64,000 bases of DNA from Opitutus sp. GAS368 (GCF_900104925.1 NZ_LT629735.1:2897001-2961000), one strand, 5' to 3'. Numbered from the stretch's first letter, positions 54,005-63,459 are shown. Program-made: numbers and translations. Notes: generated by a model from the sequence alone, not told the origin.

Positions 54005-55147
54005 TCAGCTGCATCGCGGCGATGACGCAAAGCGCGGTGAGAACCATGCTCGTCCAGCCTTGGCCGCGGGGCGGGGCGGGGCGGGGCGCGGGTAGTCCGG
54101 CGTCAGGCCGACCGCGAGCATCCGGTCGTAAAGGTCCGGGTGCGTCCGCCCGGCGCCCTTCTTCAGCGCCGCGGGGGAGCAGTTGACGCGGTAAAGGCGT
54201 TCCAGCGCGCGGGCGTAGACCGTCGTGCCGGCGACGCTTTCCTGGGCGATCCGGTCGGCGCGTTTCTCCATGGCCCGCGACAGGCGCGGCCGGGCAAACA
54301 GGACGACCAGCACGACGAGGACGAGGCCCGCGACGCCGAACAATCCCCACTGGTGGTAGACCGGGTTGAGGAAAATCAACGGCGCGAAGATCAGCGAGCC
54401 GAGGAGGCGTGCCGTGAGCGACAGGCGGCCCTCGGTCAGGTGACCCACTTCGTGTGCGCAGATGGCCTTGAGCTCGTCATCGGGACAATACACGAGCAAC
54501 CCGTCGGTGAAGGCGAGTTCGCCGGTCAGGACAAAGGCGATGGCGTTGGCGTCGCAGCGGGCCAGCTCCCACGTGGCGCGGACCTTCACGCCGAGCGTGG
54601 CGGCGGTTTCGTCCACCAGCTGTTGCAGCCGCGGCGACGCGGGCCGGAGGAGGCGCAGCGCCCGCATCAGGCGGACCGCGAGGCCGAACTGCAGCGCGAG
54701 GAGCAGGCCGAGGAAAACCACCGTGATCACCGGCACCCGCCAGTCCCACCGGGCGGGCATGAGGGCGGAGGCCGCGAGGTAGGCGCCGAGGGTGGAGAAC
54801 TGCATGAGCAGACCGGCCACGACCTCGTGCGCCCACGGCCGGAAGGCCAGGTCATAGTGGGTGTCGCGGTCCATCGGGTAGTTGCCCAGCAGCGTGCCCA
54901 GAAACCCGCAGAGGAACACGAGGCCCGAGGGGCTGGCCGGGTTGAAATTGCGGTGCAGCAGCGCGGCGCAGGCCGGGATCACCCAGACGTTGATCTGCCG
55001 CGAGACCCGTGCGGGAAAGAGCCGCCGCGCGCGCTCCGTCCAGTGCATCGCCTGGGAGCGCCGCCAGCCGATCAGCTCCAGCTCGTTCAAGGCCCACGCC
55101 ACGAAGGCGCAGGTCACGAAGACTTCCGGGAAGATCAAGGCGGACAC
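54005..55147 (-). CDS. M48-family membrane metallopeptidase, 3' end shifted by a pentamer repeat
   Basis: The 380-residue protein has about five membrane segments and the zinc motif in AICAHEVGHLTEG, with the third ligand expected in the downstream KRADRIAQES region. M48 enzymes (HtpX/BlaR-like) degrade membrane or envelope proteins. Near the stop, four gcggg units (about 54066-54086) set the frame. With one unit fewer, the tail would read GQGWTSMVLTALCVIAAMQL and stop at 53994, a membrane-helix end that looks more natural than the present Pro/Ala/Arg-rich tail. Confidence 0.82.
   Translation of the reverse strand: MSALIFPEVFVTCAFVAWALNELELIGWRRSQAMHWTERARRLFPARVSRQINVWVIPACAALLHRNFNPASPSGLVFLCGFLGTLLGNYPMDRDTHYDLAFRPWAHEVVAGLLMQFSTLGAYLAASALMPARWDWRVPVITVVFLGLLLALQFGLAVRLMRALRLLRPASPRLQQLVDETAATLGVKVRATWELARCDANAIAFVLTGELAFTDGLLVYCPDDELKAICAHEVGHLTEGRLSLTARLLGSLIFAPLIFLNPVYHQWGLFGVAGLVLVVLVVLFARPRLSRAMEKRADRIAQESVAGTTVYARALERLYRVNCSPAALKKGAGRTHPDLYDRMLAVGLTPDYPRPAPPRPAAKAGRAWFSPRFASSPRCS
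54066..54086. repeat. pentanucleotide tandem repeat gcggg x4
   Basis: Four perfect gcggg units within the 3' end of the M48 gene. Gain or loss of one unit changes the reading frame of the last ~25 codons. Confidence 0.8.
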
Positions 55148-55245
55148 GAGGAAGTCCCGGCCGCTCGGCCGGGGCCCCGATGAGAAAGCAGACGGAGCGC
55201 CGGAGGGCTACATCGCAGCGGCTCAGTGGTGTTCTGATTTGAAAT

Positions 55246-55324
55246 GTAGGGCGGGATCACCGTATCCCGCCTCCGCTCGGAAATGATATCATGTTCGAGG
55301 CGGGATACGGTGATCCCGCCCTAC
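55246..55324. repeat. palindrome, gtagggcgggatcaccgtat arms
   Basis: The left arm gtagggcgggatcaccgtat with cccgcctc is exactly mirrored at the right (ending gatcccgccctac). It lies between two minus-strand genes and may act as a terminator for the M49-like gene side or as a REP element. Confidence 0.75.
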
Positions 55325-55381
55325 AATCAAAAGGGCGGCCGGATGGCCACCCCGTTGTGTCGTCACGTCGTTGTGGTTAAA

Positions 55382-57037
55382 TCACAGCTCCGTCGCGAAG
55401 TGCGGCTCGATGTCCACCGGCACGTCGTTGAGGCGGCCGAGCAGCGTCTTCACCTCGGGGCGGATGACGACCATCCTGTCGAGCAGGGCCTTGCAGCGCG
55501 GGTAGTCGCCCGTGGCCTGGATCGTCATGATCTCGGTGACGAGGCTCGCGACGCCCGGCTTGACCTTGGCGAAGTCGACGCCGAAGCGGCCGTCCTTGTC
55601 CACCGTGAAGGCACCCTGGTCGAGCAGCCAGTTCATCTGCAGCGCCATGCTCTTGGCGTGCGCCTCGGTCAGGCCGAAGCGCAGCGTGCGGAAAGAGGAG
55701 GCGAGGAAGGTGACATACATCGAGCGCTCCTGTGTTTTGTCGAGGACGCCCTTGTCCATGAGCTGCTGCAGCGCCCAGAGGCCGGAGATGTCGGCCTTGG
55801 CCTCCTCGAGCGTGCTGTTGAGCTCCTTGAGCTCGAGCCGGACGGTCGTCCGGCGGCCGCCGACGGTGATCTCCTGCGGCCCGAGGCCGTGCATGAGCTC
55901 GTGCATCAGGATGTGGGTGAAGAACGGGTCGAAGGCGACCAGCGGCTGGTCAGCGGCGACGAGGGCGTGCTTCGAGATCGGCACGAGGACGTGGGCGAAC
56001 TTCGCCTCCTGGAAGTTTTTCAACATGACGCGCTTCGAGCCCTTGGCGGCGACGACGCGCTCGTCGTTCGGCAGGTTGAAGGCGGCGGTCTGGACGCCGC
56101 GGTTGCCGTCGCCGGCGCAGAAGACGACGTTGACGACGCGGATGGGCGAAAGGCCGCCGAGCTTCGGGCGGCGGAACTTCGGGTCGATGGGGAGATGGTC
56201 CTCGAGGCCCTGCAGCTCGGCGCCGAAGCGGGCGAGCTTGGCCGTCTCGGCCGCGTCGGTGAGCGTGATGAAGGCCTCGAAGGCGGCCTTGTAGTTGAAC
56301 CACTCGTCCTCGTAGGTCTCGTAGGGCCCGATGGTCGGCTCGATGGTGGCGTCGAGCTCCATCCACGCCATGTCGCTGTCGTAATAGTCGTTGGTCAGGA
56401 AGGCGCGGGCGCGCTTCTCGAGGAAGTTTTTCAGGGTCGGCTGGTTCGTCGCGGCGGCGGCCTCGTTGAGGAGGCGGGCGGCCTCGGTCAGCTCGGCCTG
56501 GTATTCGATACTATACGGCACGAGTATGAACTCGCCGGACGGGCTGCGGCGGATGGTGGTGAAGAAGCCGGTGGCGGCGGCCTTCTCGGCCGGCAGCAGG
56601 GAGTTGATCCACTGCTCCACGGCTTCGCGGCTGGCGGCGGTCGGGTAGAAATTGCCGCTCGGCGGCTTATGGCCGACACCCGGCAGGAAGACGCGGTTGA
56701 GATCGAGGCGCGACCACGGGCCCTTGTTGAGGGCGAAATAGTGGAGGCGGGCGCGGCCGAGGGCGGAGTCGTCCGTCGCGAGCTGCGCGAGCCAGGTCTC
56801 GTTGAGCGGGGCGGACTGACGGTAGAAGAGGGCGTCGCAGATCCGCGCCGCCTCGACCATCCTGGCCAAGGCGAGCTTTTCGTTGGCGGGCAGGGCGGAG
56901 GTGTCGACCTTGATCTCAACCGGGGCGAAACGCGCGGTCATGGCGCGCAGTTCGGCCTCGGCGGGCAGGGGGGCTTCCTTGGCCGGGGCGAGGGAAGCGA
57001 GGAGGAGGACGGAGACGAGCGGGAGGGTAATTCGCAT
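55382..57037 (-). CDS. M49-like (dipeptidyl-peptidase III-related) metallopeptidase, exported
   Basis: The 551-residue protein has a signal peptide (LPLVSVLLLASLAPAKEA). The zinc site is THILMHELMHGLGPQE with a downstream Glu ligand in NSTLEEAKADISGLW, the arrangement of MutT-linked bacterial M49-type peptidases. DPP III proper has HExxGH; here it is HELMH, as in the bacterial branch. It probably cleaves dipeptides from short peptides in the periplasm. Confidence 0.8.
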   Translation of the reverse strand: MRITLPLVSVLLLASLAPAKEAPLPAEAELRAMTARFAPVEIKVDTSALPANEKLALARMVEAARICDALFYRQSAPLNETWLAQLATDDSALGRARLHYFALNKGPWSRLDLNRVFLPGVGHKPPSGNFYPTAASREAVEQWINSLLPAEKAAATGFFTTIRRSPSGEFILVPYSIEYQAELTEAARLLNEAAAATNQPTLKNFLEKRARAFLTNDYYDSDMAWMELDATIEPTIGPYETYEDEWFNYKAAFEAFITLTDAAETAKLARFGAELQGLEDHLPIDPKFRRPKLGGLSPIRVVNVVFCAGDGNRGVQTAAFNLPNDERVVAAKGSKRVMLKNFQEAKFAHVLVPISKHALVAADQPLVAFDPFFTHILMHELMHGLGPQEITVGGRRTTVRLELKELNSTLEEAKADISGLWALQQLMDKGVLDKTQERSMYVTFLASSFRTLRFGLTEAHAKSMALQMNWLLDQGAFTVDKDGRFGVDFAKVKPGVASLVTEIMTIQATGDYPRCKALLDRMVVIRPEVKTLLGRLNDVPVDIEPHFATEL

Positions 57038-57090
57038 GGCGGCAGAATCGCGACAGCCACGGTGGCGGTAAAGGCGAAATCCCGCAAGGT

Positions 57091-57153
57091 AGGGTCGCCG
57101 TTGGTCGGCGGACCTTCAGCGGTCGACGCGGTCCGCCGACTGGCGGCGACCCT
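57091..57153. repeat. palindrome, agggtcgccgttggtcggcg arms
   Basis: agggtcgccgttggtcggcg with gacc at the left is mirrored by gtccgccgactggcggcgac with cct at the right. Intergenic REP-like unit between the M49 gene start and proA end. Confidence 0.7.
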
Positions 57154-57173
57154 GCATTATCTAACTGGCTTGA

Positions 57174-57242
57174 GGTGGAGCGCGTTGACCTCAACGCGCT
57201 TCGGGCGTTCGAACAACGCGTTGGGGTCAATGCGTTCCACCC
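57174..57242. repeat. palindrome after proA, ggtggagcgcgttgacctca arms
   Basis: Mirrored by cgcgttggggtcaatgcgtt with ccacc. It lies 3 bp beyond the proA stop and may end the proBA transcript. A relative with the same ggtggagcg / ttccacc ends follows thrA at 63460. Confidence 0.65.
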
Positions 57243-57245
57243 GCT

Positions 57246-58529
57246 TCAGCTTCTGATCTGTCCGGCGCCGCGGACGACATACTTGTAGGACGTCAGCTCC
57301 TCGAGGCCCATCGGGCCGCGGGCGTGAAGCTTGTCCGTGCTGATGCCGATCTCCGCACCGAAGCCGAACTCGTGGCCGTCGTTGAAGCGCGTCGAGGCGT
57401 TCCAGAGCACGACGGCGCTGTCCACGCCGGCGAGGAACTGCTCCGCCGTGGCGGCGTCGGCCGTAACGATCGTGTCCGTGTGGTGCGAGCCGTTGGTCTC
57501 GATGTGCTCGATGGCGACGGCGACGTCGTCCACGATCTTCACCGCGAGGATCAGGTCGAGGAACTCGGTGCGATAGTCGTCCCGGTTCGCGACCGTGATG
57601 AGTGACGGGTGATGAGTGACGAGATCGCCGAGCGCAGTGCGGGAGGCTTGGTCGACGCGCAGGCGAACTCCGGCCTCGAGCAGGGCGGCGCCGGCCTTGG
57701 GCAGGAAGGTGGCGGCGACGTCGCGGTGCACGAGGAGCGTCTCGGCGGCGTTGCACACGCCGGGGCGGGAGACCTTGGCGTTGACGATGAGCTTCTCCGC
57801 CATGACCAGGTCGGCGGCCCGGTCCACGTAGACCGCACAGATGCCGTCATAATGCTTAATGACCGGGATGCGCGCGAACTTCACGACGGTTTCGATCAGG
57901 CCCTTGCCGCCGCGGGGAATGAGGAGGTCGATGGCGCCGACCGATTCGCCGAACAGGCGGACGACGTCGCGGTCGGCGACCGGCACGAGCTGCACCGCGT
58001 GGGCGGGCAGGCCGGCCTGGGCCAGGCCGCGGGAGAGGGCGGCGGCGATGATCGTGTTGGAACGCAGCGCCTCGGAGCCGCCGCGGAGGATGACGGCGTT
58101 GCCGCTCTTCAGGCAGAGGCCGGCGGCGTCGACCGTGACGTTGGGGCGGGACTCGTAGATGAAGCCGATGACGCCGAGCGGCACGCGGACCTTGGCGAAC
58201 TTCAGGCCGTTGGGCTGCGTCCACTCGCGGAGCACCTCGCCGAGCGGGTGGGGGAGGGCCGCGACCAAGCGCAGGCCCTCGGCGCACTTGGCGATGCGCT
58301 CGGGTGTGAGCGTGAGGCGGTCGATGAGCGCGGCGGTCTGGTTGTTGGCCCGGGCCGCGGCGACATCGGCCGCGTTGGCATTGAGCAAATCCATCTGCGC
58401 GGCGACGAGCGCGTCGGCCATCGCAAGGAGCGCGGCGTCGATCTGCTTCGCGGGCGTGCGCGCGAGCTGGCGCGCGGCGACGCGGGCCTGTTGCCCGAGC
58501 TGGGCGATGAGTTGTGCCAGGTCAGCCAT
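57246..58529 (-). CDS. proA: gamma-glutamyl phosphate reductase
   Basis: The 427-residue ProA reduces glutamyl-5-phosphate to glutamate semialdehyde in proline synthesis. It shows IGFIYESRPNVTVDAAGLCL, KSGNAVILRGGSEALRSN, the catalytic Cys in RPGVCNAAETLLVH and the end GPMGLEELTSYKYVVRGAGQ. The start at 58529 (MADLAQLIAQ) is preferred to an upstream in-frame Met. It follows proB by about 107 bp. Confidence 0.97.
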   Translation of the reverse strand: MADLAQLIAQLGQQARVAARQLARTPAKQIDAALLAMADALVAAQMDLLNANAADVAAARANNQTAALIDRLTLTPERIAKCAEGLRLVAALPHPLGEVLREWTQPNGLKFAKVRVPLGVIGFIYESRPNVTVDAAGLCLKSGNAVILRGGSEALRSNTIIAAALSRGLAQAGLPAHAVQLVPVADRDVVRLFGESVGAIDLLIPRGGKGLIETVVKFARIPVIKHYDGICAVYVDRAADLVMAEKLIVNAKVSRPGVCNAAETLLVHRDVAATFLPKAGAALLEAGVRLRVDQASRTALGDLVTHHPSLITVANRDDYRTEFLDLILAVKIVDDVAVAIEHIETNGSHHTDTIVTADAATAEQFLAGVDSAVVLWNASTRFNDGHEFGFGAEIGISTDKLHARGPMGLEELTSYKYVVRGAGQIRS

Positions 58530-58636
58530 GGCGGGAGAAATCCCAAAGGCCAAAAGCCAAATCCCAAACAAATCCGAAGACCTGAAAATTGAAAATTGTT
58601 TGGCGTTTGGCCATTGGCGTTTGGAATTTTGCCAGG

Positions 58637-59401
58637 TTAATTGGCCGGGAAATGGGTTCCCACGCGTTGCCCGGTCACGATGGCATAAACCAGGCCCGCT
58701 TTTCTCCCGCTGGCGATGTTGACCGGGATGCCGGCCTTCACGGCGAGCTGCGCGGCCTGGAGCTTGGTGACCATGCCGCCGGTGGACGTGTGGCCCTTGT
58801 CGGCGCGGACGAGGCCCGCGACCTCGCTGAAATCCTTCACGACCGGCACGACCTGGCCGGCGGCGTCCTGCAGGCCGTCCACGCTCGTCAGGATGATGAG
58901 CAGGTCGGCGTCGATCAGGATGGCGACCTCGGCGGAGAGCCGGTCATTGTCGCCGAAGTTGATTTCCTCGACCGCGACGGAGTCGTTCTCGTTGATGATG
59001 GGGACGACGTTGCCGCGCGACAGGAGGTGGGTGAGGGTGTTGCGGGCGTTGTGGTGGCGCGTGCGGCTGTCGAGGTCGTTGTGGGTGAGCAGCAGCTGGG
59101 CGACGTTGAGGCCCTGCTGGGCGAAGGCGCTGGCGTAGGCGTGCATCAGCTGGGACTGGCCGACGGCGGCGCAGGCCTGCTTGCCGGCGAGTTCCTTGGG
59201 CTTGGCGTCGAGGCCCAGGGTGGCGAGCCCGGCGGCGATGGCGCCGCTGGACACGATGACACACTGGTGGCCGGCCCGGACCAGCGCGCCGACCTCGCGG
59301 GCCAGGCGCGCGATCTGCCGGCGGCTCAAGCCGATGCCCTTTTCGGTCGACAGGATGCCGGAACCGAACTTGAGCACGATGCGCTGGGAACGTTTGGCCA
59401 T
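58637..59401 (-). CDS. proB: glutamate 5-kinase without PUA domain
   Basis: The 254-residue amino-acid kinase phosphorylates glutamate in the first step of proline synthesis. Seen: QRIVLKFGSGILS, CVIVSSGAIAAG, NVVPIINENDSVAV, FGDNDRLSAEVA and TSTGGMVTKLQAAQ. It is about 110 residues shorter than E. coli ProB because the RNA-binding PUA domain is absent, as in several other bacteria. Start at 59401 (MAKRSQRIVLK). Confidence 0.95.
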   Translation of the reverse strand: MAKRSQRIVLKFGSGILSTEKGIGLSRRQIARLAREVGALVRAGHQCVIVSSGAIAAGLATLGLDAKPKELAGKQACAAVGQSQLMHAYASAFAQQGLNVAQLLLTHNDLDSRTRHHNARNTLTHLLSRGNVVPIINENDSVAVEEINFGDNDRLSAEVAILIDADLLIILTSVDGLQDAAGQVVPVVKDFSEVAGLVRADKGHTSTGGMVTKLQAAQLAVKAGIPVNIASGRKAGLVYAIVTGQRVGTHFPAN

Positions 59402-59595
59402 GAAATTTGCAGCGTAGCCAGCCGGGTTCGCGCAACAAGCAGGAATCCTCGCTATGCCTTGAATTGCCCAGTCGCCTGAAGGAGGATTTTTCGCCACGAA
59501 AAGTCACAAAGATCATCATTTCTGCGTCGAACATCCCGCGCGCGCCTATAGGCGCCTTGGTAGCACCGTTTGCCGCCGGATTTTTGAGACTTTTT

Positions 59596-59673
59596 ATGGC
59601 TATCAATGCCTTGGCCTTGATCGTGCTACTGCCCGGCTATGACACGTATGGGGCGAATGGCCCACAGGTATGA
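59596..59673 (+). CDS. possible leader peptide upstream of metX-thrA
   Basis: A 25-residue ORF with a Leu/Ile/Val/Ala-rich run (ALALIVLL), followed by a GC-rich hairpin (gccccgggccgggc) and ctttta near 59690-59715. The arrangement recalls an attenuator, but the peptide is not rich in Thr or Met. Start codon context (ttttt before ATG) is poor. Confidence 0.35.
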   Translation: MAINALALIVLLPGYDTYGANGPQV

Positions 59674-59745
59674 CACGTCCCTCCCTTGTCTCGCCCCGGG
59701 CCGGGCCGTCTTTTAGAACCAACACAAAATCAACACAATCCCCCC

Positions 59746-59871
59746 ATGAACACGAATTCCGCCAACCCTTCCGATCCCAAACGCTGCACCACCAACGGTG
59801 GTGACTACGTGACGGAAGGCATGGCGGTTCAGCAACAATCGGTCGCCGGCGCGTTGACGCCGGTTCTGTGA
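59746..59871 (+). CDS. 41-residue ORF just upstream of metX
   Basis: Begins MNTNSANPSDPKRCTTNGGD and ends VAGALTPVL, 12 bp before metX. Its sequence contains two hairpins (caccaccaacggtggtg and ccggcgcgttgacgccgg). It could be a small leader ORF or simply the scaffold of an RNA regulator. Not recognised. Confidence 0.35.
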   Translation: MNTNSANPSDPKRCTTNGGDYVTEGMAVQQQSVAGALTPVL

Positions 59872-59883
59872 GATGGAAGCATC

Positions 59884-60963
59884 ATGCCCCCCATCGTCAT
59901 GCCGACTGTTGCCGCGACTCCGCGTATCTTTGAATTGGGCTTGCCCGACCTCGCGCTCGCGCGAGGAGGCGTAGTCCGGTCCCACCGCGTCCGCGGCTGG
60001 TGGTGGAGTCGCGAGGGCGACACGCCTGAGAATCCCGCCAAGGACGTCCCGACCGTGCTGCTGGTGCACGCCCTTACGGGCAGCGCCGTGGCCGGCGGCA
60101 AGGACGGCTGGTGGGACCCGCTCATCGGCCCGGGCAAGGCGCTCGATCCCGCGCACCACCGGCTGGTGTGTTTCAACAACCTCGGCTCCTGCTACGGCAG
60201 CAGCGGGCCCGGCGTGGAAGGCTTCCCGGCGATGAAGACGGTCGACCTCACGAGCCTCGACATCTCCCGCGCCATCCTGCTCGCGCTGGACAAGCTTGGC
60301 GTCGGCCGCGTGCATCTCACGACCGGCGGTTCGCTGGGCGGCATGGTGACGCTGACGCTGGCCGCGCTCGCGCCCGAGCGCTTCGAGCGCATCCTGCCGT
60401 TCGCGACCAGCGTGTCGGCCAGCGCCTGGGTGGTCGGCTGGAACCACGTGGCGCGCCAGATCCTGCGGCTCGACCCGGGTTACCCGGAGAACGTCGGCCG
60501 CGGCCTCGAGATCGCGCGCCAGCTCGCCATCCTCACTTACCGCGCCGAGCCGGGCCTCGACGCCCGCCAGCCGCGCCCGGCCCCCGGCACCGACGCCGGT
60601 TATCCGGTGCAGAGCTATCTCGAGCACCAGGGCAAGAAGCTGCGCAACCGTTTCGCGGCGCAGGCCTACGAGCTGCAGCTCGCGGCGATGGACCACCACG
60701 ACCTGACCCAGCCGCTGCCGGGAGACACGAAACCCGCGATCAGCCGGGTCCGCGCGGCGACGCTGGTCGTCGATGTGGACACCGACCAGCTTTTCACCCC
60801 GGCCCAGGCCGCGGCCCTGGCCGCGCAATTGCGCGCCGCCGGCGCCAAGGTCGAGCGGGAGACCGTGGCGAGCATCCACGGCCACGACGCTTTCCTCATC
60901 GAATGGAAGACACTCGGACCTCTCTTGACAAAGGCGCTGCATCTGCAGGCTCCCGGCCCATGA
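59884..60963 (+). CDS. metX: homoserine O-acetyltransferase
   Basis: The 359-residue alpha/beta hydrolase-fold acyltransferase makes O-acetylhomoserine (possibly O-succinyl) in methionine synthesis. The oxyanion region is LLVHALTGSAVAGGK, the nucleophile Ser is in TTGGSLGGMVTL, Asp in VVDVDTDQLF and His in SIHGHDAFL. Substrate motif SCYGSSGP is also present. Its stop overlaps the thrA start by 4 bp (ATGA), linking methionine and threonine branches in one operon. Confidence 0.94.
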   Translation: MPPIVMPTVAATPRIFELGLPDLALARGGVVRSHRVRGWWWSREGDTPENPAKDVPTVLLVHALTGSAVAGGKDGWWDPLIGPGKALDPAHHRLVCFNNLGSCYGSSGPGVEGFPAMKTVDLTSLDISRAILLALDKLGVGRVHLTTGGSLGGMVTLTLAALAPERFERILPFATSVSASAWVVGWNHVARQILRLDPGYPENVGRGLEIARQLAILTYRAEPGLDARQPRPAPGTDAGYPVQSYLEHQGKKLRNRFAAQAYELQLAAMDHHDLTQPLPGDTKPAISRVRAATLVVDVDTDQLFTPAQAAALAAQLRAAGAKVERETVASIHGHDAFLIEWKTLGPLLTKALHLQAPGP

Positions 60964-63449
60964 GCGCGCGCTGGCAGGTCTACAAATTCGGGGGCTCCTC
61001 CCTCGGCACTTCGGGGCGTCTGCCCAAGGTGCTGGAGCTGGTGGTCGCCGCGCCGCGCCCGCTGGCGCTGGTCGTCTCCGCCCTCGGCGACAGCACCGAC
61101 TGGCTCATCCTGTCCGCGAAGTCGGCCGCCGACGGCAACATCAGCCAGGCCCGCCGCGAACTGGCCCAGGTGCGCGAGCTCGCCACCGCCACCGGCCGCA
61201 GCGTGCTCAACAGCCAGGGGCAGAAGGGCCTCAAGCACGACCTCGACGACATCCTTACCCCCGTGGAGCGCCTGCTCTCCGGCATCGAGCTGACCCGCGA
61301 GTGCTCGGCCCGCACCCTCGACTCCATCATCAGCGTCGGCGAGCGCATCTCCGTGGCGCTGCTGGCCCGGGCGCTGACCGAGCGCGATGTGCCGGCCATC
61401 CCGGTGGACGCCCGCGATTTTGTCGTGACCGACGCCACCTTCGGCGCGGCCACGGTGGACAAGGCCGCGACCGCGGAGAAATTCGCCGCCGGGGCGGCCA
61501 GGTGGACCGGCTCGGTGCCGATCGTCACGGGCTTCATCGGCCGCACCAAGGACGGCCAGACGACCACGCTCGGCCGCAACGGCTCCGATTACACCGCCAC
61601 GCTCGTGGCCGGTTTGCTCAAGGCCAGCGCCGTCACCGTCTGGACGGACGTGCTCGGCGTGATGACCGCCGACCCGGCGCTCGTGCGCGAGGCCACGCCG
61701 GTGGACCGGTTGTCCTACGACGAGGCGCTCGAGCTCGCTTATTTCGGCACGCGGATGTTCCATCCGCGCACCATCATCCCGCTCCGCGAATGCGGCGCGG
61801 CGCTCGTCATCCGCAGCACCACGCAGCCCGACGCTCCCGGCACGCGGATTGACGCGAAGGGCAATCCCGACCCGAACCGCCCGACCTGCGTCACCAGCCT
61901 CGAGCGCCTCGGCCTGATCGGCGTGCAGTCGCGCCGCACCGGACTGGGCAAGCCGCTCGGCGGCCGCATCCTCGCCGCCCTCGGCGAGGCCGGCGTGCGC
62001 GTGTGGATGACCACCGAGTCCACCCTCGGCCAGTCGTTCTCCGTCGTGATCCCCGAAGTCGACGAGGCCCGCGCCAAGCAAAGCATCAGCGAGGCGCTCG
62101 CGCCGGAAATCCAGTCGGGCGACCTGCGGATCGAGCCGGTGCTCTCGCCGGTGACGCTCGTCACGCTGGTCGGCGAGAACATGGGCGCCCAGCCGAACGT
62201 GGCGGGCAAGTTCCTCAATTCGATCGGCGCGGCGGGCATCCCGGTGCGCGCCGTGGCACAGGGTGCGTCGGCCCGCAGCATCTCGTGCGTGGTGGACGCC
62301 GACCAGACGGCGACCGCAGTGCGCACGGTGCACGGCGCCTTCAACCTCGCGCACACCCAGCTCAGCGTGCTCCTGCTCGGCAAGGGCGTGGTGGGTGGCA
62401 GCCTCCTCAAGCAGATCGACCGGCAGAACCAGGCGCTCGGCCGCGAGCACGACGTGCAGGTGCGGCTGGTCGGCATCGGCTCGAGCAAGGGGGCGCTTTA
62501 CGACGCCGAGGGCCTGCCGCCGCTCGAGGCCATCGCCGCGCTCGAGAAGGCGCTCGCCACGGGGAAGGCCGTCAAGGACGCCAGCTCCCTGCTCAAGAAA
62601 CTCTCGCAACTGCCCAATCCCGTGCTCGTGGACTGCTCGGCCGCGGCCGGCATGGAAAAGATCTACCGGGCGGCCTTCGAGCACGGCATCAACGTCGTGT
62701 CGGCCAACAAGCAGCCGCTCGCGCTGCCGCAGCCGGAGCGCGTGGCGCTGCTGGCCGCGGCGCGGAAGAATTTCCGCGCCTACCACTACGAGACAACCGT
62801 CGGGGCGGCGCTGCCGGTCATCGAGACGTTGAAGAACCTCGTCCGCACCGGCGACCACGTCATCACCATCGAGGGCGCGTTCTCCGGCACGCTGGGCTTC
62901 CTGTGCGAACGGCTGGTGCAGGGCGACGCCCTGTCGGCCGCGGTGCGCCAGGCCAAGGAGCTCGGCTACACCGAGCCGCACCCGCGCGACGACCTCTCGG
63001 GCCTCGATGTGGCGCGCAAGGCCGTCATCCTCGCCCGTGAGCTTGGCCTGCTGGTCGAGCTGGGCGACGTGGCCCTCGAGCCGTTCGTGCCGGCGGAGAA
63101 CCTGCGCGAAGACGACCCGGAGAAATTCCTGCAGTCGCTGGCGAAGCTTGATGCCAAGGTCGCGGCGCGCGTCGCGGCGAGCATGAAGCAGGGCAAGCAG
63201 CCGCGCTACCTGGCGCGCATCACGCCCGGCGCCGAGGGGCCGAAGGTGACCGTCGGCCCGATTGACGTCGATGCCTCCCATCCGGCGGCGTCGTTGCGCG
63301 GGTCGGAGGCCTTCGTGGCGTTTCATACCGAGCGCTACCGCCAATATCCGATGGTTGTGCGCGGGGCAGGCGCGGGAGGGGAAGTGACCGCGGCCGGCGT
63401 GCTGGCGGATATCCTCCGTCTCGCCCAGAACATGCGCGGCCGGCGGTGA
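60960..63449 (+). CDS. thrA: bifunctional aspartokinase/homoserine dehydrogenase
   Basis: The 829-residue protein has an aspartokinase domain (YKFGGSSLGTSGRLPK, then FIGRTKDGQTTTLGRNGSDY), tandem ACT regulatory domains (about 300-450; GLIGVQSRRTGL, then TLVGENMGAQPNVAGKFLNS) and a homoserine dehydrogenase domain from about residue 455 (LSVLLLGKGVVGGSLLKQI, then SANKQPLALPQPERV). It catalyses steps one and three of the aspartate pathway. The start at 60960 matches normal ThrA N-termini; the frame is open upstream but overlaps metX. Feedback control through ACT domains is expected. Confidence 0.96.
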   Translation: MSARWQVYKFGGSSLGTSGRLPKVLELVVAAPRPLALVVSALGDSTDWLILSAKSAADGNISQARRELAQVRELATATGRSVLNSQGQKGLKHDLDDILTPVERLLSGIELTRECSARTLDSIISVGERISVALLARALTERDVPAIPVDARDFVVTDATFGAATVDKAATAEKFAAGAARWTGSVPIVTGFIGRTKDGQTTTLGRNGSDYTATLVAGLLKASAVTVWTDVLGVMTADPALVREATPVDRLSYDEALELAYFGTRMFHPRTIIPLRECGAALVIRSTTQPDAPGTRIDAKGNPDPNRPTCVTSLERLGLIGVQSRRTGLGKPLGGRILAALGEAGVRVWMTTESTLGQSFSVVIPEVDEARAKQSISEALAPEIQSGDLRIEPVLSPVTLVTLVGENMGAQPNVAGKFLNSIGAAGIPVRAVAQGASARSISCVVDADQTATAVRTVHGAFNLAHTQLSVLLLGKGVVGGSLLKQIDRQNQALGREHDVQVRLVGIGSSKGALYDAEGLPPLEAIAALEKALATGKAVKDASSLLKKLSQLPNPVLVDCSAAAGMEKIYRAAFEHGINVVSANKQPLALPQPERVALLAAARKNFRAYHYETTVGAALPVIETLKNLVRTGDHVITIEGAFSGTLGFLCERLVQGDALSAAVRQAKELGYTEPHPRDDLSGLDVARKAVILARELGLLVELGDVALEPFVPAENLREDDPEKFLQSLAKLDAKVAARVAASMKQGKQPRYLARITPGAEGPKVTVGPIDVDASHPAASLRGSEAFVAFHTERYRQYPMVVRGAGAGGEVTAAGVLADILRLAQNMRGRR

Positions 63450-63459
63450 GATTTCCTTC

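Noticed and set aside
55283-57256. Large plus-strand open frame opposite the M49-like gene
   Set aside because: Mirror of GC-biased coding; Gly/Glu/Val/Leu low-complexity product without features.
60111-60959. Upstream in-frame extension of thrA through metX
   Set aside because: The extension is Arg/Pro/Gly-rich shadow sequence of metX. Normal ThrA N-termini begin at 60960 (YKFGGSSLG right after the start).
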